Shown here: one piece after another, positions 1 to 12,100 of the stretch
Layout of the letters: the number at the start of each line of letters is the position of its first letter
How positions within the stretch are numbered: the first letter of the stretch is position 1
Source of the DNA: Akanthomyces muscarius
Lineage: Eukaryota > Ascomycota > Sordariomycetes > Hypocreales > Cordycipitaceae
Assembly (NCBI RefSeq): GCF_028009165.1
Contig: NC_079246.1
Coordinates: 2,356,001 to 2,420,000, forward strand
DNA length: 64,000 nt
Reading direction: 5' to 3'
Made by a program: the position numbers and the translations under genes
The notes under the pieces: model-generated
What the model saw: only the letters and a program-made list of their open reading frames with translations
The model's database searches: none
Told to the model about the DNA's origin: nothing

Positions 1-3000
1 TTCCGATCCTGCAGTGTTCCCGGCCCGCCAGAGCGGGCACTGAGTTAGGCCAGTCAAGACAAAACTTCCACGAATGAGCCCGGCAAATACATGATGAAAT
101 GGGCTCTTATTATTCGCTGTCTCTAGTGAATTGGGGTAGATTTTTTCCCTGCCGCTTAAGACGATCATTTGGACCACGAGACATGCAATAAGTGGTTTTG
201 CGAGGGAATTATTGGGCATTCGGGCAAGTCGAGCCCGAGCCCACGTCGGTCCGTACGAGTAGCTTACCCCGAATCTTTTGCTGTCCACTGGCTGTGGCTT
301 GCATCTGATGGGGGTTTTTGATAATCGGCCTGCCCGACTTGCGCTCCCAAAGCCCGATTGTAGATTCAATAACGCCGCGCAGTTGACATTTTTGCGGATA
401 GGGGATTATTGCATCTTCTATTCTCAGTTGCCTCAAAAAGTTCGACACCTTGTGTTGAATCTTCGGCTTTTGCTTTTACCTACAATCCGACTTGGCGTGC
501 AGCTTCAGCAAAAGTGCTCGATGAAAGAAAGAAACGTATGATGTAACCGTCCCAGCGGATCGGGCGAACTGTTCTGCAGCCACGTAAAATCCGTGGTGGT
601 GGAGGCGGCCGGGTCCGCCAGCCACTATTACCACACAGCCCGCCTCTTATACAATGCTACGCTGTATCGATCTCCTGAAATGCTGACAAGGGCATTCCTC
701 AGCTTCAGCAAACCACGTCTTCACAAGAACACGCAATGCTGCGTTGAGAGCATAGGCCTCTAGCCCCCGCGCGCAAAGCATCCTGATAGGTTCGAGATTA
801 CTAAGTACTAACTAACTAGTCTATTAATCAACGGTTCCCACAGGACAACTTGCGCTTGCTCCAGTGGCCAAGTCCCGGGACAAGGGGTTTCGGCCCCCGA
901 AAGGGGGCCAGATGTCAACCCCACGCAAGAACCCGGCAGTTGTTTCCTTTTGATTCTTCTCTCCTTTCTTCTTTGGGATAGAAGCCCGAGCGTCAGGCTG
1001 TGTCTGCTAAAACTAAAGATTAGTTTCGTTGGGAACCCGGGTTCCTGGTTCTCTCGTTGCTCAATTTCGCCAGGCGCTAACAAGGCTGGGGGGGGGGGGG
1101 GGCAGACGTGGATCACCTTGACCATCTTGCACTGGGAAAGCGTTCTCTGGACCTGACCCGCCATTTACCCCTTGAGCATTTTTCAAATTGTCTAATCAAA
1201 ATGTTAGGTCATTCGGCGCCATAAAGGCCAAAAGTCGAGCACTCTGTAAATACTTTGCTAGGTTCGGAGCCGGCTCTGGCCGCGGGAGTCGGCCTGGGCG
1301 ACGTAGTCCTGCGTAGTTATACAGATGTGGGCCGGGCAGGAACAAGAGGACTCGCAGTTCAGAATCGGGGAGCTATCGAGCCTCTTTACGCCGTAGCCGT
1401 AAAGAAGTTGCAATAACAGAGGTACTATGAAATGCCTTTGAGAAACACACAGTTCCCCGCAAGCACTATCGACAGACATCAGCCTCGCGACTCGCTGTCG
1501 TGTGCGGTCAATGCCGTATGCGGCCGATAATTTGCCTGCAGTTTGGGCAATACGGCGGGTGGCGGCGTAGCTACAGGCCTCGGTCGTGCTGGAAACAGAG
1601 GGCATTTCTTTTTCACATCTTGTGACCGATTAATTGCTCGGGCCTTGGCACTAGACTCATTCTCGCGCATGGCTTCTGCCATTATCATTTCGAAAACGTC
1701 CGCTGCTCAATGACGCTTCATTGGGCATCCATGCGAGTACTCTCCGGCATGCGCGCGTACTTGCATACAGCGACAGCAACTAGGGAGTCTCGGCATGCAC
1801 CATGCACGGCGCCCCATACGCCGACGCCGACTCAGCCTCATTCTTCGTTGACGAGCCCAGAGGGGCATGACCAAATAGCTACGCAGTAGTCTCTTCAAGA
1901 AACAGTCAATCCATCAATACAATCCTCTAGACAGCCACTCGTCCCAAAAATAGGATAAACCGGGTCCTGCAAGGAGGCGCTCTATACGTGAGAGCTGGTG
2001 GTCAGTGAAAAGACTGGTCGCGAACAGAAGCCAACTAGTCAATCGTCCGTCTGCCCGTAGGAGCTTCGGGGCGGGCCGCAGCCGTTGCCAAAAACGGTTC
2101 AAACTGAGACGGCTGAGGACGGATTCCTACCAGTAATTATCATGACTAGCAGAGAGACCAAGTCGGAAGTCGGCTCACGGGGCCGGTACGGAAAGAGAGA
2201 CAGTCCCGGGTAATAGTAGGCCTGCTATTACCAGGGGCCATTTTCCTCCAAGCACCGAGGCTCTATTGCAGGCTGTATGTGCATGCAGCCATGGATGACA
2301 CTAGATTACGGATAATAGACAGGCCCCGTCAACTGCAATGGCGCCAGTTCAGCCTCGCGCACCAACTTTGAAAATGTTCAGGTCTCTACACATAGTTGTT
2401 CTCTCGCTCGTCAGCCGCATGCCGTTGACGGCTCAGCTTCCATCTGGCCAGCCTTCTTCACAGAGAACAAGCCTTGTGCCGCGGACCACCAGACCTTTCG
2501 GGCCCCTTTTTCTTCATCAAAGTACTGCTATTCCAATGGGCGACAGCAAATCATTGAATGGATCGAGCTTCTCTGAATCCAGAGTCCCAATTATTTTTAA
2601 CCCGGGCTCCCTCCAGAGCGGGTTCTCCAGACAGCCACATTTTCCTGCCCGTTTCCACAGTTCGTGCCTCTTTCAGCCTCCTCTGTGCAGCCTCTGTGTT
2701 TCTCCCCTCTGCAGCCAATGATCAATGGCAGACGTCGCTTCCTGTCCAGTTCATGGTCCGGTGATTCGGACACGCCCTTCTCCTTTAGCTGGGCGGCAGC
2801 TGCTCCGTTTCTCCCAAGATCCTGGACGAGCTGACGCCGAGATTTGGGACAAGGGAAAGCCACCGATGACGAGGGCGCTTTTCGGTCTGGGCGTGTTGCA
2901 TCCAATCTGTTTACCCCATGCTGCTACCCAGTAAGACCCTGTGTTGTCTCTCCTCTCTCGGGACGGACCAGGATATCAATCGTACCTCGGCGGACGACCC

Positions 3001-4014
3001 CTCCAATGGCCATGCTTTGCTGTAAGACCAGGCGTATCCTGCCATGGCCAGTGGACGAGATGGCTCGCTTTAGTGTATGAGAGAAGCAACGAAAATGAAC
3101 TCTCGCCTGAGATTGGAAAGGCCATGGACATGGTGCCCGGCGACCAAACTGTCGCGTAGAGCGTGCAAAGACAGAAAAAGGTGACATCACACTTCCCCCG
3201 CCTTGTCGGCCGTGCAACGAGGCAGGGGGGCACCAAGCCGCACGGCTAGTCAACCAACCTAGGGCGAGGCTTAGGAGCAGAGCGTCTCCGAGGCTCCAGC
3301 TAATAAGAGACATGCTATAGTGATACGGCAAGACATGCGGCCTGGCTCTCTTCATTGGTCCCTGCACCCGCGCCTCTTTCAGGGGAGGCAGCCGTCAGCC
3401 CTGCGTAGGCGCGGGTCATTGGGGCAGCTGTCTTGTAGGTTGTGCCACCTAGTTATCTCCTTAAAAACGTTCCTGTTCCTCGTAACATCCCAGGCCAGCT
3501 GAATGCCAGCGCATCGGCTGTCCTTGCCGGATCCACCACAACGGGGAACTGCCCAAGGTAAGAGAGAGGAAGGGGGATTCGTCGTCCAAAGACGCCTCGT
3601 GATACCGTGGACAGTCAACTACCATCAACTTCCCCTTTCTGTCTTGCTCGATCACATTTTTCATGGATTATGTAATGTTATGCATTGATGCCTCGTTTCT
3701 GTCGTTCAGAAAAGATCTTGACATGGCAAAGTTGGCCGACGCCTACTACAGTACTACAAATACTATCTCCATATCCATTGCCAGAACCGAGGTCCACCAT
3801 AGTAAGGGTGTGCGTAGTGGCAGAAATTGTTTTCAGTTGAACATCTATAAAAAAAACAGTAAGACATGTACCCATATCCGAAAAACAAATCACAGCAGTC
3901 AGAAAAATGACCTAGCCTTGATGTACCCAGTGAGACGCCATGCAAACCCTCATATACTGAAAAACACAAAAGAGAACGCCCCAACTAGAAGCAAACAGTC
4001 AAGCGTCCTCTTCT
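1..4014. other. gene-free left flank
   Basis: I see no supportable gene here. Open frames are short, overlap one another on both strands and show no recognisable domain. A run of 15 G lies at 1088-1102. The right end holds the 3' flank of LST8, which stops at 4015. There is no tRNA-like or 5S-like box pair and no transposon end that I can recognise. A decayed repeat is possible but cannot be shown by eye. Confidence 0.5.
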
Positions 4015-5181
4015 TTAGCGCGTCTCGGAATAGTCATTCAGCGCAACGCACACGGCGCCTCTGTGGTGCCCATTGTATTGCCGGATAATCTGCTGGCTGT
4101 GCAGCTCCCAGAGGCGCGCGTAATGATCCGAGCACGCAGTGACAAGATACGCAGAGTCGGCGCTAAATGCACAGTCCCAGACCCAGCGCTGGTGCCCTGT
4201 GAGCGTGGCCTCGAGCGGCAACGACTTGGGCTGCTCGCCGGGCTTGGACGAGCTGTCCTTGATCTCCCAGATCTTGGCCGTGTGGTCCGCGCTGCAGGTT
4301 GCCAGCTTCTTGACGTCGGGCGATAGCAGAATGCGGGTAATGTACTCTTTGTGTGCTGAAAATTGCGTCACGGGCACCATGCGGGTGCCATTGTATTCCT
4401 GTTCAATCTTCCAAATGAAGACGTTGCCCTGCTCCGACTGTCAGTATAACACATCAACGAAAGGCAAGTTTATGCGCGCGACACTTACGCTGTTGTTGGC
4501 GGCGCAGAGCAGCGTGCCATCGCTCGCCACCGTGACGCTCGACACGGACACGTCGGCCTCGGGCGTCAGCTCGTGAGCGCAGGTGTTCTCGGCCAGGTCC
4601 CAGACGCGGACGTAGCCGGAGCGGTCGCAGCTAATGATCTCGCCCTGGTTGGGGTGGATGACGACGTCGTTGGCGGGGCAGCCGTGGCTGTAGCTGCGCT
4701 GGATGGTGCCGGTGCGCGTCTCCCAGATTTTGACGGTGCCGTCCTCGGAGCTCGTCACCATCCACTTGCCCTCGCAGTGGAAGGCGACGCCGGTGATGTT
4801 ACCCGTGTGGCCCTCAAAGGTCAGCAGCGGGCTCGGGTTGGTCGACTTGATGTCGTAGAGCTTGACGGACTGGTTGCCGGCCGCGGCGAGGTAGCGCTTG
4901 TCAGGCGAGATGCAAAGGCGGTTGACCTGCGAGTCGGGGTGCTGGATCGTGCGGGAGCAGATGCCGGAGAGCGCCTCCCAGAATCTGGAGGGTGTTAGTC
5001 GTCGCAAATCGCAAGGAAAGGGGAGGCGTTTGGGGGTCGACCGCCGGTTGAGGGGAGCTTGCCTGATTGTGTGGTCGTAACCGGCTGGGGCGCACAGCCA
5101 ACTGGTCAGCTTGGGTGGTGCCTAGAGGGGCCGGGAAAGCGTCGACGGCGATGACGAACCTGTGCAGAGAATCACCGACAT
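4015..5181 (-). CDS. LST8: TOR complex subunit LST8 (WD40 protein)
   Basis: Encodes a 320-residue WD40 propeller protein, the Lst8/Pop3/Wat1 subunit of TORC1 and TORC2 that stabilises the Tor kinase domain. Exons: 5160-5181, 5063-5084, 4489-4984, 4015-4437. The start reads MSVILCT-AGYDHTIRFWEA across three exons and matches the strongly conserved Lst8 N-terminus, which is why I accept two very short exons. Repeats with WD-type ends are visible (TVKIWETRTG, YVRVWDLAEN, TAKIWEIKD, YARLWELHS), and the protein ends NDYSETR. Intron 2 (4985-5062) begins GC rather than GT (AG|GCAAGC) and has a CTAAC branch site before CCTCCAG. Intron 3 (4438-4488) is a normal GT-AG intron. Length and repeat pattern fit the family well. 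The upstream spacer is long, so regulation cannot be read from the sequence. Confidence 0.93.
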
Positions 5182-8100
5182 GGTGGGCGGTGGCTGGGCC
5201 GGCACGCTATCCCGCAGAGACGTGCGAGACGCCTGGCTTGTGACGGAGGGAATGGCAATATACCGATGCTGGCTGCGAGATGCAGAGCTGTCGAGGTGAT
5301 GTTGTGTGAGGCAGCGTTTGCGCCCGCGAAAGCTCCCATGACATCTGAACCTGGTGTGGAGCCCCGCAAGCCGGCGGTACCTCGACCCCGGACAGCTAAC
5401 GAGCGTTGCGCGCGTGCTCAAAGCAGTGGCATCTGGCTAGTAACAAAAAAAAGTTATCAAAAATTCTGTAAATAATTACATGGCTTTGAATCATCATAGA
5501 TAGTTTCTCGGCTGCTAAGCGCGTCCATCTAGCTCCTCATGTTGTCAGCGAAAGCACTGTGCTTGTCTACATTATGTTAGCTGCGCTTCGCGACAAGACC
5601 GTGGTGCTTGTGACGGCACTGACGCATGCAATAATCAACGCAAGCCTCCAATTTTCAGAATTGCGAGATAATGTGATGCTCTCTTGTATAACTGTGCCAA
5701 GCATGGCTGTTTAACGCTGGACGTTGTCTGATTCAGGGTTGCAGCTTTCACGCCGTTGTATTGATGGTATGCATTGGGCAACTATGCATTGGGTAGCTGT
5801 CTATCGTATCATTCATCATTCGTCATCTTTCCCACTCCAGTGTCATGTCTGGGACCCAGAGCCCGGCTTCGCTTGGCTTCCTGATTCCCGTTGCCCAGAT
5901 CCCTGGCGCCCCCCCGACGAGCCTCCCTGCGTGTTCTGGCTGCCTGCTATCACGGAGGCTGGCAGGTCTGTGTATCGCAATCGGCGCAGGCTCACAGCCT
6001 GCTCGCTCGTATATCCGGGTGGCACCATGCGTACCATGGCGCCTCCGCAATATCGGCACTCGGAAGCACTGTCGCGAAAGGAAAAGTCAGCAACGGCGGC
6101 GAGAGCGTCTGGGCAGATCATTGGCCTACGTTCTTAGACTGCACATAATGCAGGGCACCGGGGTGTAGCCCAGAAGCATCCCAACGTGGTATTCTTCGTG
6201 AAGTCTCGACATGGCGTCGCAGTATTTGCCGCGAGGGATCGTCGTTAGGTCAAGTCGTAGACGAGACGGGGGCGGCCGTTAAAAGGTCGACGACGACTGG
6301 CAGTAGAAGAATACGCAGACAAGTACGGAAGGAGGAGAAATTGGAGTTGCCGTCCGGAACATAAGCTTACTTTGTTATTCAAAGTTAAGCACAGCGGACC
6401 AAGTATCACAGGGTAAACTCTTCTGATGATTGGGCCTTCCACAGCACGAAAGACGTTGTCCGACACATCAAGTTGACGCAGCAGTCCCCGTCGCCAAAAT
6501 TTGTCGGAGCTTGTACCAAATTTGTGAAATCAGAGTGTCGTATTATTTCAACTTGTAGTTCCGAGTCTGTAACAGCCCTTTCAGATGTTTTTTTTTTTTT
6601 CAACAGCTCTTTCGGCTAGGAGATTCCGATGGAACAGAGTTCGCCAAGAGTGACTTGGCCACGGGTGGCGGAAGAAAAGTCTACACGGTCTCGCACGAAA
6701 TTTCCAATAAACACTTGATACGTGGTCGTACGACACTCGCCACTGCCATTGCAAGGACAGCGGCGGCCGGCTGCCGTTCCTCGGTGGCACTTGTTTGGGT
6801 CGCACCCGCGGCGGGATAGGTAAGTAGCTAGGCCCCATTCCACAATGCCGAAACGGCTGTCGAAGAATGGCGCCAGGGACTGGACAGCTTCCCAAATAGA
6901 GTTTGAACATGTCAAAAAAGAAGAACGAATAGGATCCAGCGTACGTTGCTGGTTCGTTTCAGAGTAAGGATATGCAAGTGTGATGGGGAGAGGGGGGGGG
7001 GGACCGTCCAAGCGCAGACCAGCCCTACTCCATAACGGTCAGTCACGTTCCCAACATTTGGGGTGCATGCCGCGGCCAAGACTCAAGATAATAAAGATAA
7101 GTAAAGGGAAAGAGAAGGGAAACCTCAGAGGATGATGACGAGGAATTGTGAAACCTCAAATTGCGGTCGCGAATGGAAGCGGGGACCGGCACTTCCGCGA
7201 CCGGAACCTTTGGTGAATATTACAGGTACATGGGCAACACAGGGAAACTTTTGTCCTCGGCTTGCGTCTATTTCTCTCTGTCGGTCGTCCCGTGTCTCTC
7301 TCTCTCTCTGTGCAATGAGCACATGTGTGTTAAGAATTTTATATGCGAAAAGTCTGTCTGCCGGCGGTGGCGAAAGAGCAAAGAGCGAGAGGGCTGTTTG
7401 ATGTCTTCTGGCAACGACTGATTTAAAGTTTTTCCACGCTTCACTCTTCCAAGAACCATTCCATCCTCAGAAGGGGTATATCTTCGAGAATCTCTTAATA
7501 ATAGGAAGCAAGTATTACATGCCAGCACTTTGAACGAACTATTGGATACAGACCAGATGCAACGACATGCTATGAGAAGAGCAAAGAGGGAAGGGGGAAA
7601 AAACACAGAAGACCTTTCGGGGATGGTGCTTTTAGTGCGTAGTTCTGTTTTGCCCGCAGCGCTCCTGTCAAGCTTTAAACAATTCAACGAGCCACCACCG
7701 GCCGGACATGTCCGGGAACGTGTCGGCACTCCTCGCTGGTGGCTGGTTACTCAGGAGTCACCGCAGCGGGCCACCAATTTAAGGTTGCGTTGTACATTTA
7801 CTCGAGAAGCGGTAAGAAAAAGAAGGGTTCAACGTGGAAGAATTGCAGCAGTAGACCGGATGAAAGCGCCAGAGAGAGAAAACGGACCCGGCGGGAATCA
7901 GTCGGGGCTACTCACTTGTGCGGCTGCGCCGCTGTCATTCAGTAGCTTTGTCCATGAAGACACCAAAACTGTCTGTAGCGTTATGGCGCGGGCAATTGGA
8001 AGAGTGCTTATCTGATCCGCTTCAGTATAACTCTTGGCGCTCTATGGTCGCTTACTCGTGGCATCGCCCGATGACTTTGTGTTCTCACCACCGTTCCGGC

Positions 8101-8558
8101 TTCCCAGGCCATGTTGATGTGCCAGCAGTATGTGTAAACAATGATATTGCTATCGTGTCCCCATGGTTTTACATGTTAAATCGCCTGCATGCGGCGGCAC
8201 ATTTTGCCACGCTTTCGGCTTCCCAACACTGACTACGCCGGCTATCGGCAGTGGCTGCATGGCTTCTGTCAGAACGCGTTGCGATGCGCATCGACAGAAT
8301 GACGAGAAAAACTGGCATACTAATTTAAACCAACTGAACTACCTACCCATGGGAAAAAAAAAAAGAAGCCACCCTCACCGAACCTACCCGCTGTCCGTCC
8401 ACTGCCGACAACTCGCCGACGCATCGCCGCCCAGCGCCGCCCCGCACCCGGCATTCAACCTCCGCCCAGGTAACTCTCTCTCTCCACAAAGATCTCTCCC
8501 CGCGCCCTCTTCAACACCCGTCTACATCTCATCTCATCTCAGCAGGGGCTTTTCTAGC
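5182..8558. other. spacer between divergent LST8 and nitrilase
   Basis: A 3.4 kb divergent spacer. It holds the promoters of LST8 (-) and the nitrilase (+) but no gene I can support. The stretch near 5840-6150 is open in several frames on both strands, and 6616-7011 (-) is open with a Cys-rich stretch but no ATG. A CT-rich run (8470-8550) lies just before the nitrilase start, as is common in fungal core promoters. The nitrilase frame is open back to 8163, but this is 5' leader rather than conserved coding sequence. Confidence 0.5.
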
Positions 8559-9611
8559 ATGAGCAGACCCGTCCTGCGCTTCATCACCTCCAAGCCCAGC
8601 TTCTTCCTCTCCCGCAGCCGACGGACGGCCCAACGCAGCCCCGCGCCTTTCGCTCATCGGCAACACCTCACCCATCCCAGGTCCTGCTTCTCATCCTCCC
8701 GCCGCAGGATGGCCGCTTCATACACGCCGAGCCCGGTGCTCAAGATGCCTCGCGTCACCATTGCCTGCATCCAGCTCGCCTCCGGCGCCGACAAGGCCGC
8801 CAACCTCGCGCACGCCGCGTCGCAGGTCGCCAGCGCGGCATCCACCGGCGCCAAGATTGTCGTCCTGCCCGAGTGCTTCAACTCGCCCTACGGCACCAGC
8901 TTCTTCCCGACCTACGCCGAGGTCCTGCAGCCGTCCCCGCCTTCCGCCGAGCAGGCGCCCTCCTACCACGCGCTGTCCGCCATGGCCCGCGACAACGGCG
9001 TCTACCTCGTCGGCGGCTCCATCCCGGAGCTCAACCCCGCGACGGGCAAGCACTACAACACATCCCTCACCTTTGGGCCCGACGGCGCGCTGCTCGCCAC
9101 GCACCGCAAGGTGCACCTCTTTGACATTGACATTCCCGGCAAGATCACGTTCAAGGAATCCGAGGTCCTCACCGCGGGCGACGACATCACCCTCGTCGAC
9201 CTGCCCGAGTACGGCACCATTGCCGTCGCCATCTGCTACGACGTGCGCTTCCCGGAGCTCGCGACCGTGGCGGCGCGCAGGGGCGCCTTTGCGCTCATCT
9301 ACCCGGGCGCGTTCAACCTGACGACGGGCGCGCTGCACTGGGAGCTGCTGGCGCGCGCGCGCGCCGTGGACAACCAGCTGTACGTGGCCATGTGCAGCCC
9401 CGCGCGCAACATGGACGCGAGCTACCACGCCTGGGGCCATAGCATGGTGGTGAGCCCCATGGCCAAGGTGATGGCCGCGGCCGACGAGCGCGAGACGGTC
9501 GTGAGCGCCGAGCTGGTGAGCGACGAGATTGAGGAGGCGCGGCGAAATATCCCGCTGCGTACGCAGAGGCGCTTCGATGTGTATCCAGATGTAGCCCAGG
9601 GGAAGCAGTAA
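8559..9611 (+). CDS. NIT3: omega-amidase / nitrilase-superfamily hydrolase (NIT2/Nit3 type)
   Basis: Single-exon gene for a carbon-nitrogen hydrolase of 350 residues (300 from the second Met). The catalytic Glu-Lys-Cys triad is visible: E105 in VVLPECFNSPYG, K184 in HRKVHLFDIDIPG and C226 in AICYDVRFPEL (long-form numbering). VVLPECFNSPYG and KVHLFDIDIPG are typical of NIT2/Nit3 omega-amidases, which hydrolyse alpha-ketoglutaramate and related compounds; the related Nit1 branch acts on deaminated glutathione. Two in-frame starts are plausible: ATG 8559, giving a basic, Ser/Arg-rich 50-residue leader that looks like a mitochondrial presequence, and ATG 8709, just ahead of the conserved domain. 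Dual localisation is inferred. The gene converges on spermidine synthase, with 213 bases between stop codons. Confidence 0.88.
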   Translation: MSRPVLRFITSKPSFFLSRSRRTAQRSPAPFAHRQHLTHPRSCFSSSRRRMAASYTPSPVLKMPRVTIACIQLASGADKAANLAHAASQVASAASTGAKIVVLPECFNSPYGTSFFPTYAEVLQPSPPSAEQAPSYHALSAMARDNGVYLVGGSIPELNPATGKHYNTSLTFGPDGALLATHRKVHLFDIDIPGKITFKESEVLTAGDDITLVDLPEYGTIAVAICYDVRFPELATVAARRGAFALIYPGAFNLTTGALHWELLARARAVDNQLYVAMCSPARNMDASYHAWGHSMVVSPMAKVMAAADERETVVSAELVSDEIEEARRNIPLRTQRRFDVYPDVAQGKQ

Positions 9612-9824
9612 GAAAAGAATACAATATGCCCAAAGTAGCTGGTACATAAAAGCTGGGGTTGCGTCACTGTAATTTTATTCAAGTCAAAATGCGAGTGGGA
9701 AATGGTTGAGGTTCAATCTTTCATGTATTGCCTCTGATTATATGGTCCATAAACTAAACATTTATATCCTTTCTGATGGTATATTTTTCTCCGGCTCACT
9801 ACCCCGTTACCAAGCAGGCAGCAT

Positions 9825-11266
<1,442 letters not shown>

Positions 11267-12100
11267 CTTGTATGTGTGTATGGGGGCCGGAAAGGACCAA
11301 TGCGAATATGAAGAGGAAGAAGAGGTAAAACGTGTTGATGAAGGAAAGAAAAACGAGAAATGGCGCGTCCAGAGTCGAGCTGCAAAAGTTTTCCTCATGC
11401 AGAGGCGTGTGTACAGATGCCCAATGATAGTTTGGCGGGGTAACTTGACAAAAAAATTGAGTCGCAGCTATGATTTTTTTTTTGGGGCCGTCGTCACTTG
11501 GCGGGGCACACATCGCAAGACGGGAGCCCGCGGAACGACGTCTGTGAAGGCTATTGCCCAGAATAGGAAATTTCAAGAGAATTGTGATGGAGGACGTCCT
11601 CGGTTTGAAAGCGGCTAAGACCTGCCTCCTCTGACATGTCTGGCTGCGGTGCTGTACCCTTTTGCCGACTTCATCAGCTATTGTCTCTGCCCCCACTGCA
11701 TTGCGTCTCGATGCGGTATCCGACAGTCCGGGCCTCGAGCCGCCTAAGTGCTCGTGGTGTTTCATGCCAGCCAGGTAGGTAAGGTAGGTAATGAAGTGGT
11801 GGCATTGCTATGATCGATCGCATGCCTGTGTGTGTTTCACACACCAATGTACTTCTCCCGCAGTATCACTCGTTGCATCATCAGGACCCCATCCATATTC
11901 TTCTGTCCATTCTCTCGCGTCAAGGTTAAAAAGTTCTTTCAATTTGCTCAAGGTCATCCATATGCCATTCATAAAAAAAGCTTTCAAAAGAAGAAACGCC
12001 AACAGGCTATCCCATTGTCTCGCAATTGGGTGCCGATTCGTAGCCACATGATAAAGCAAGTCCAAATCTCAGAAACGCGCGCCTAAATAAAAAATCCAGC
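11267..12100. other. SPE3 promoter and gamma-tubulin 3' flank
   Basis: Both neighbours run on the minus strand, so this 834-base stretch holds the 3' end of the gamma-tubulin transcript and the promoter and leader of SPE3. On the minus strand the part next to the SPE3 start is rich in pyrimidines (TTCTTCCTCTTC-like). No coding sequence is supported. Confidence 0.5.

Noticed and set aside
780..830. GGTTCGA-like box suggesting a tRNA
   Set aside because: There is no partner A box at the right distance and no clover-leaf stems.
1088..1102. G-run as a G-quadruplex element
   Set aside because: It is one homopolymer run with no gene nearby; slippage is the simple explanation.
2338..2721. 127-residue plus-strand open frame in the left flank
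   Set aside because: No domain, biased toward Ser/Pro/Leu/Phe, and overlapped by equally long frames on the other strand.
6616..7011. Cys-rich open frame (CDPNKC, CPCNGSGEC) that could be a small secreted protein
   Set aside because: It starts at TTG rather than ATG, has no signal peptide, and overlaps other frames; no splice model makes it better.
8163..8558. In-frame upstream extension of the nitrilase by 132 residues
   Set aside because: It contains a homopolymer A run and CT-rich leader sequence, and family members start near ATG 8559 or 8709.
8718..9647. 309-residue open frame opposite the nitrilase
   Set aside because: Antisense shadow of a GC-rich exon; the composition is low complexity (Gly, Val, Arg, His).
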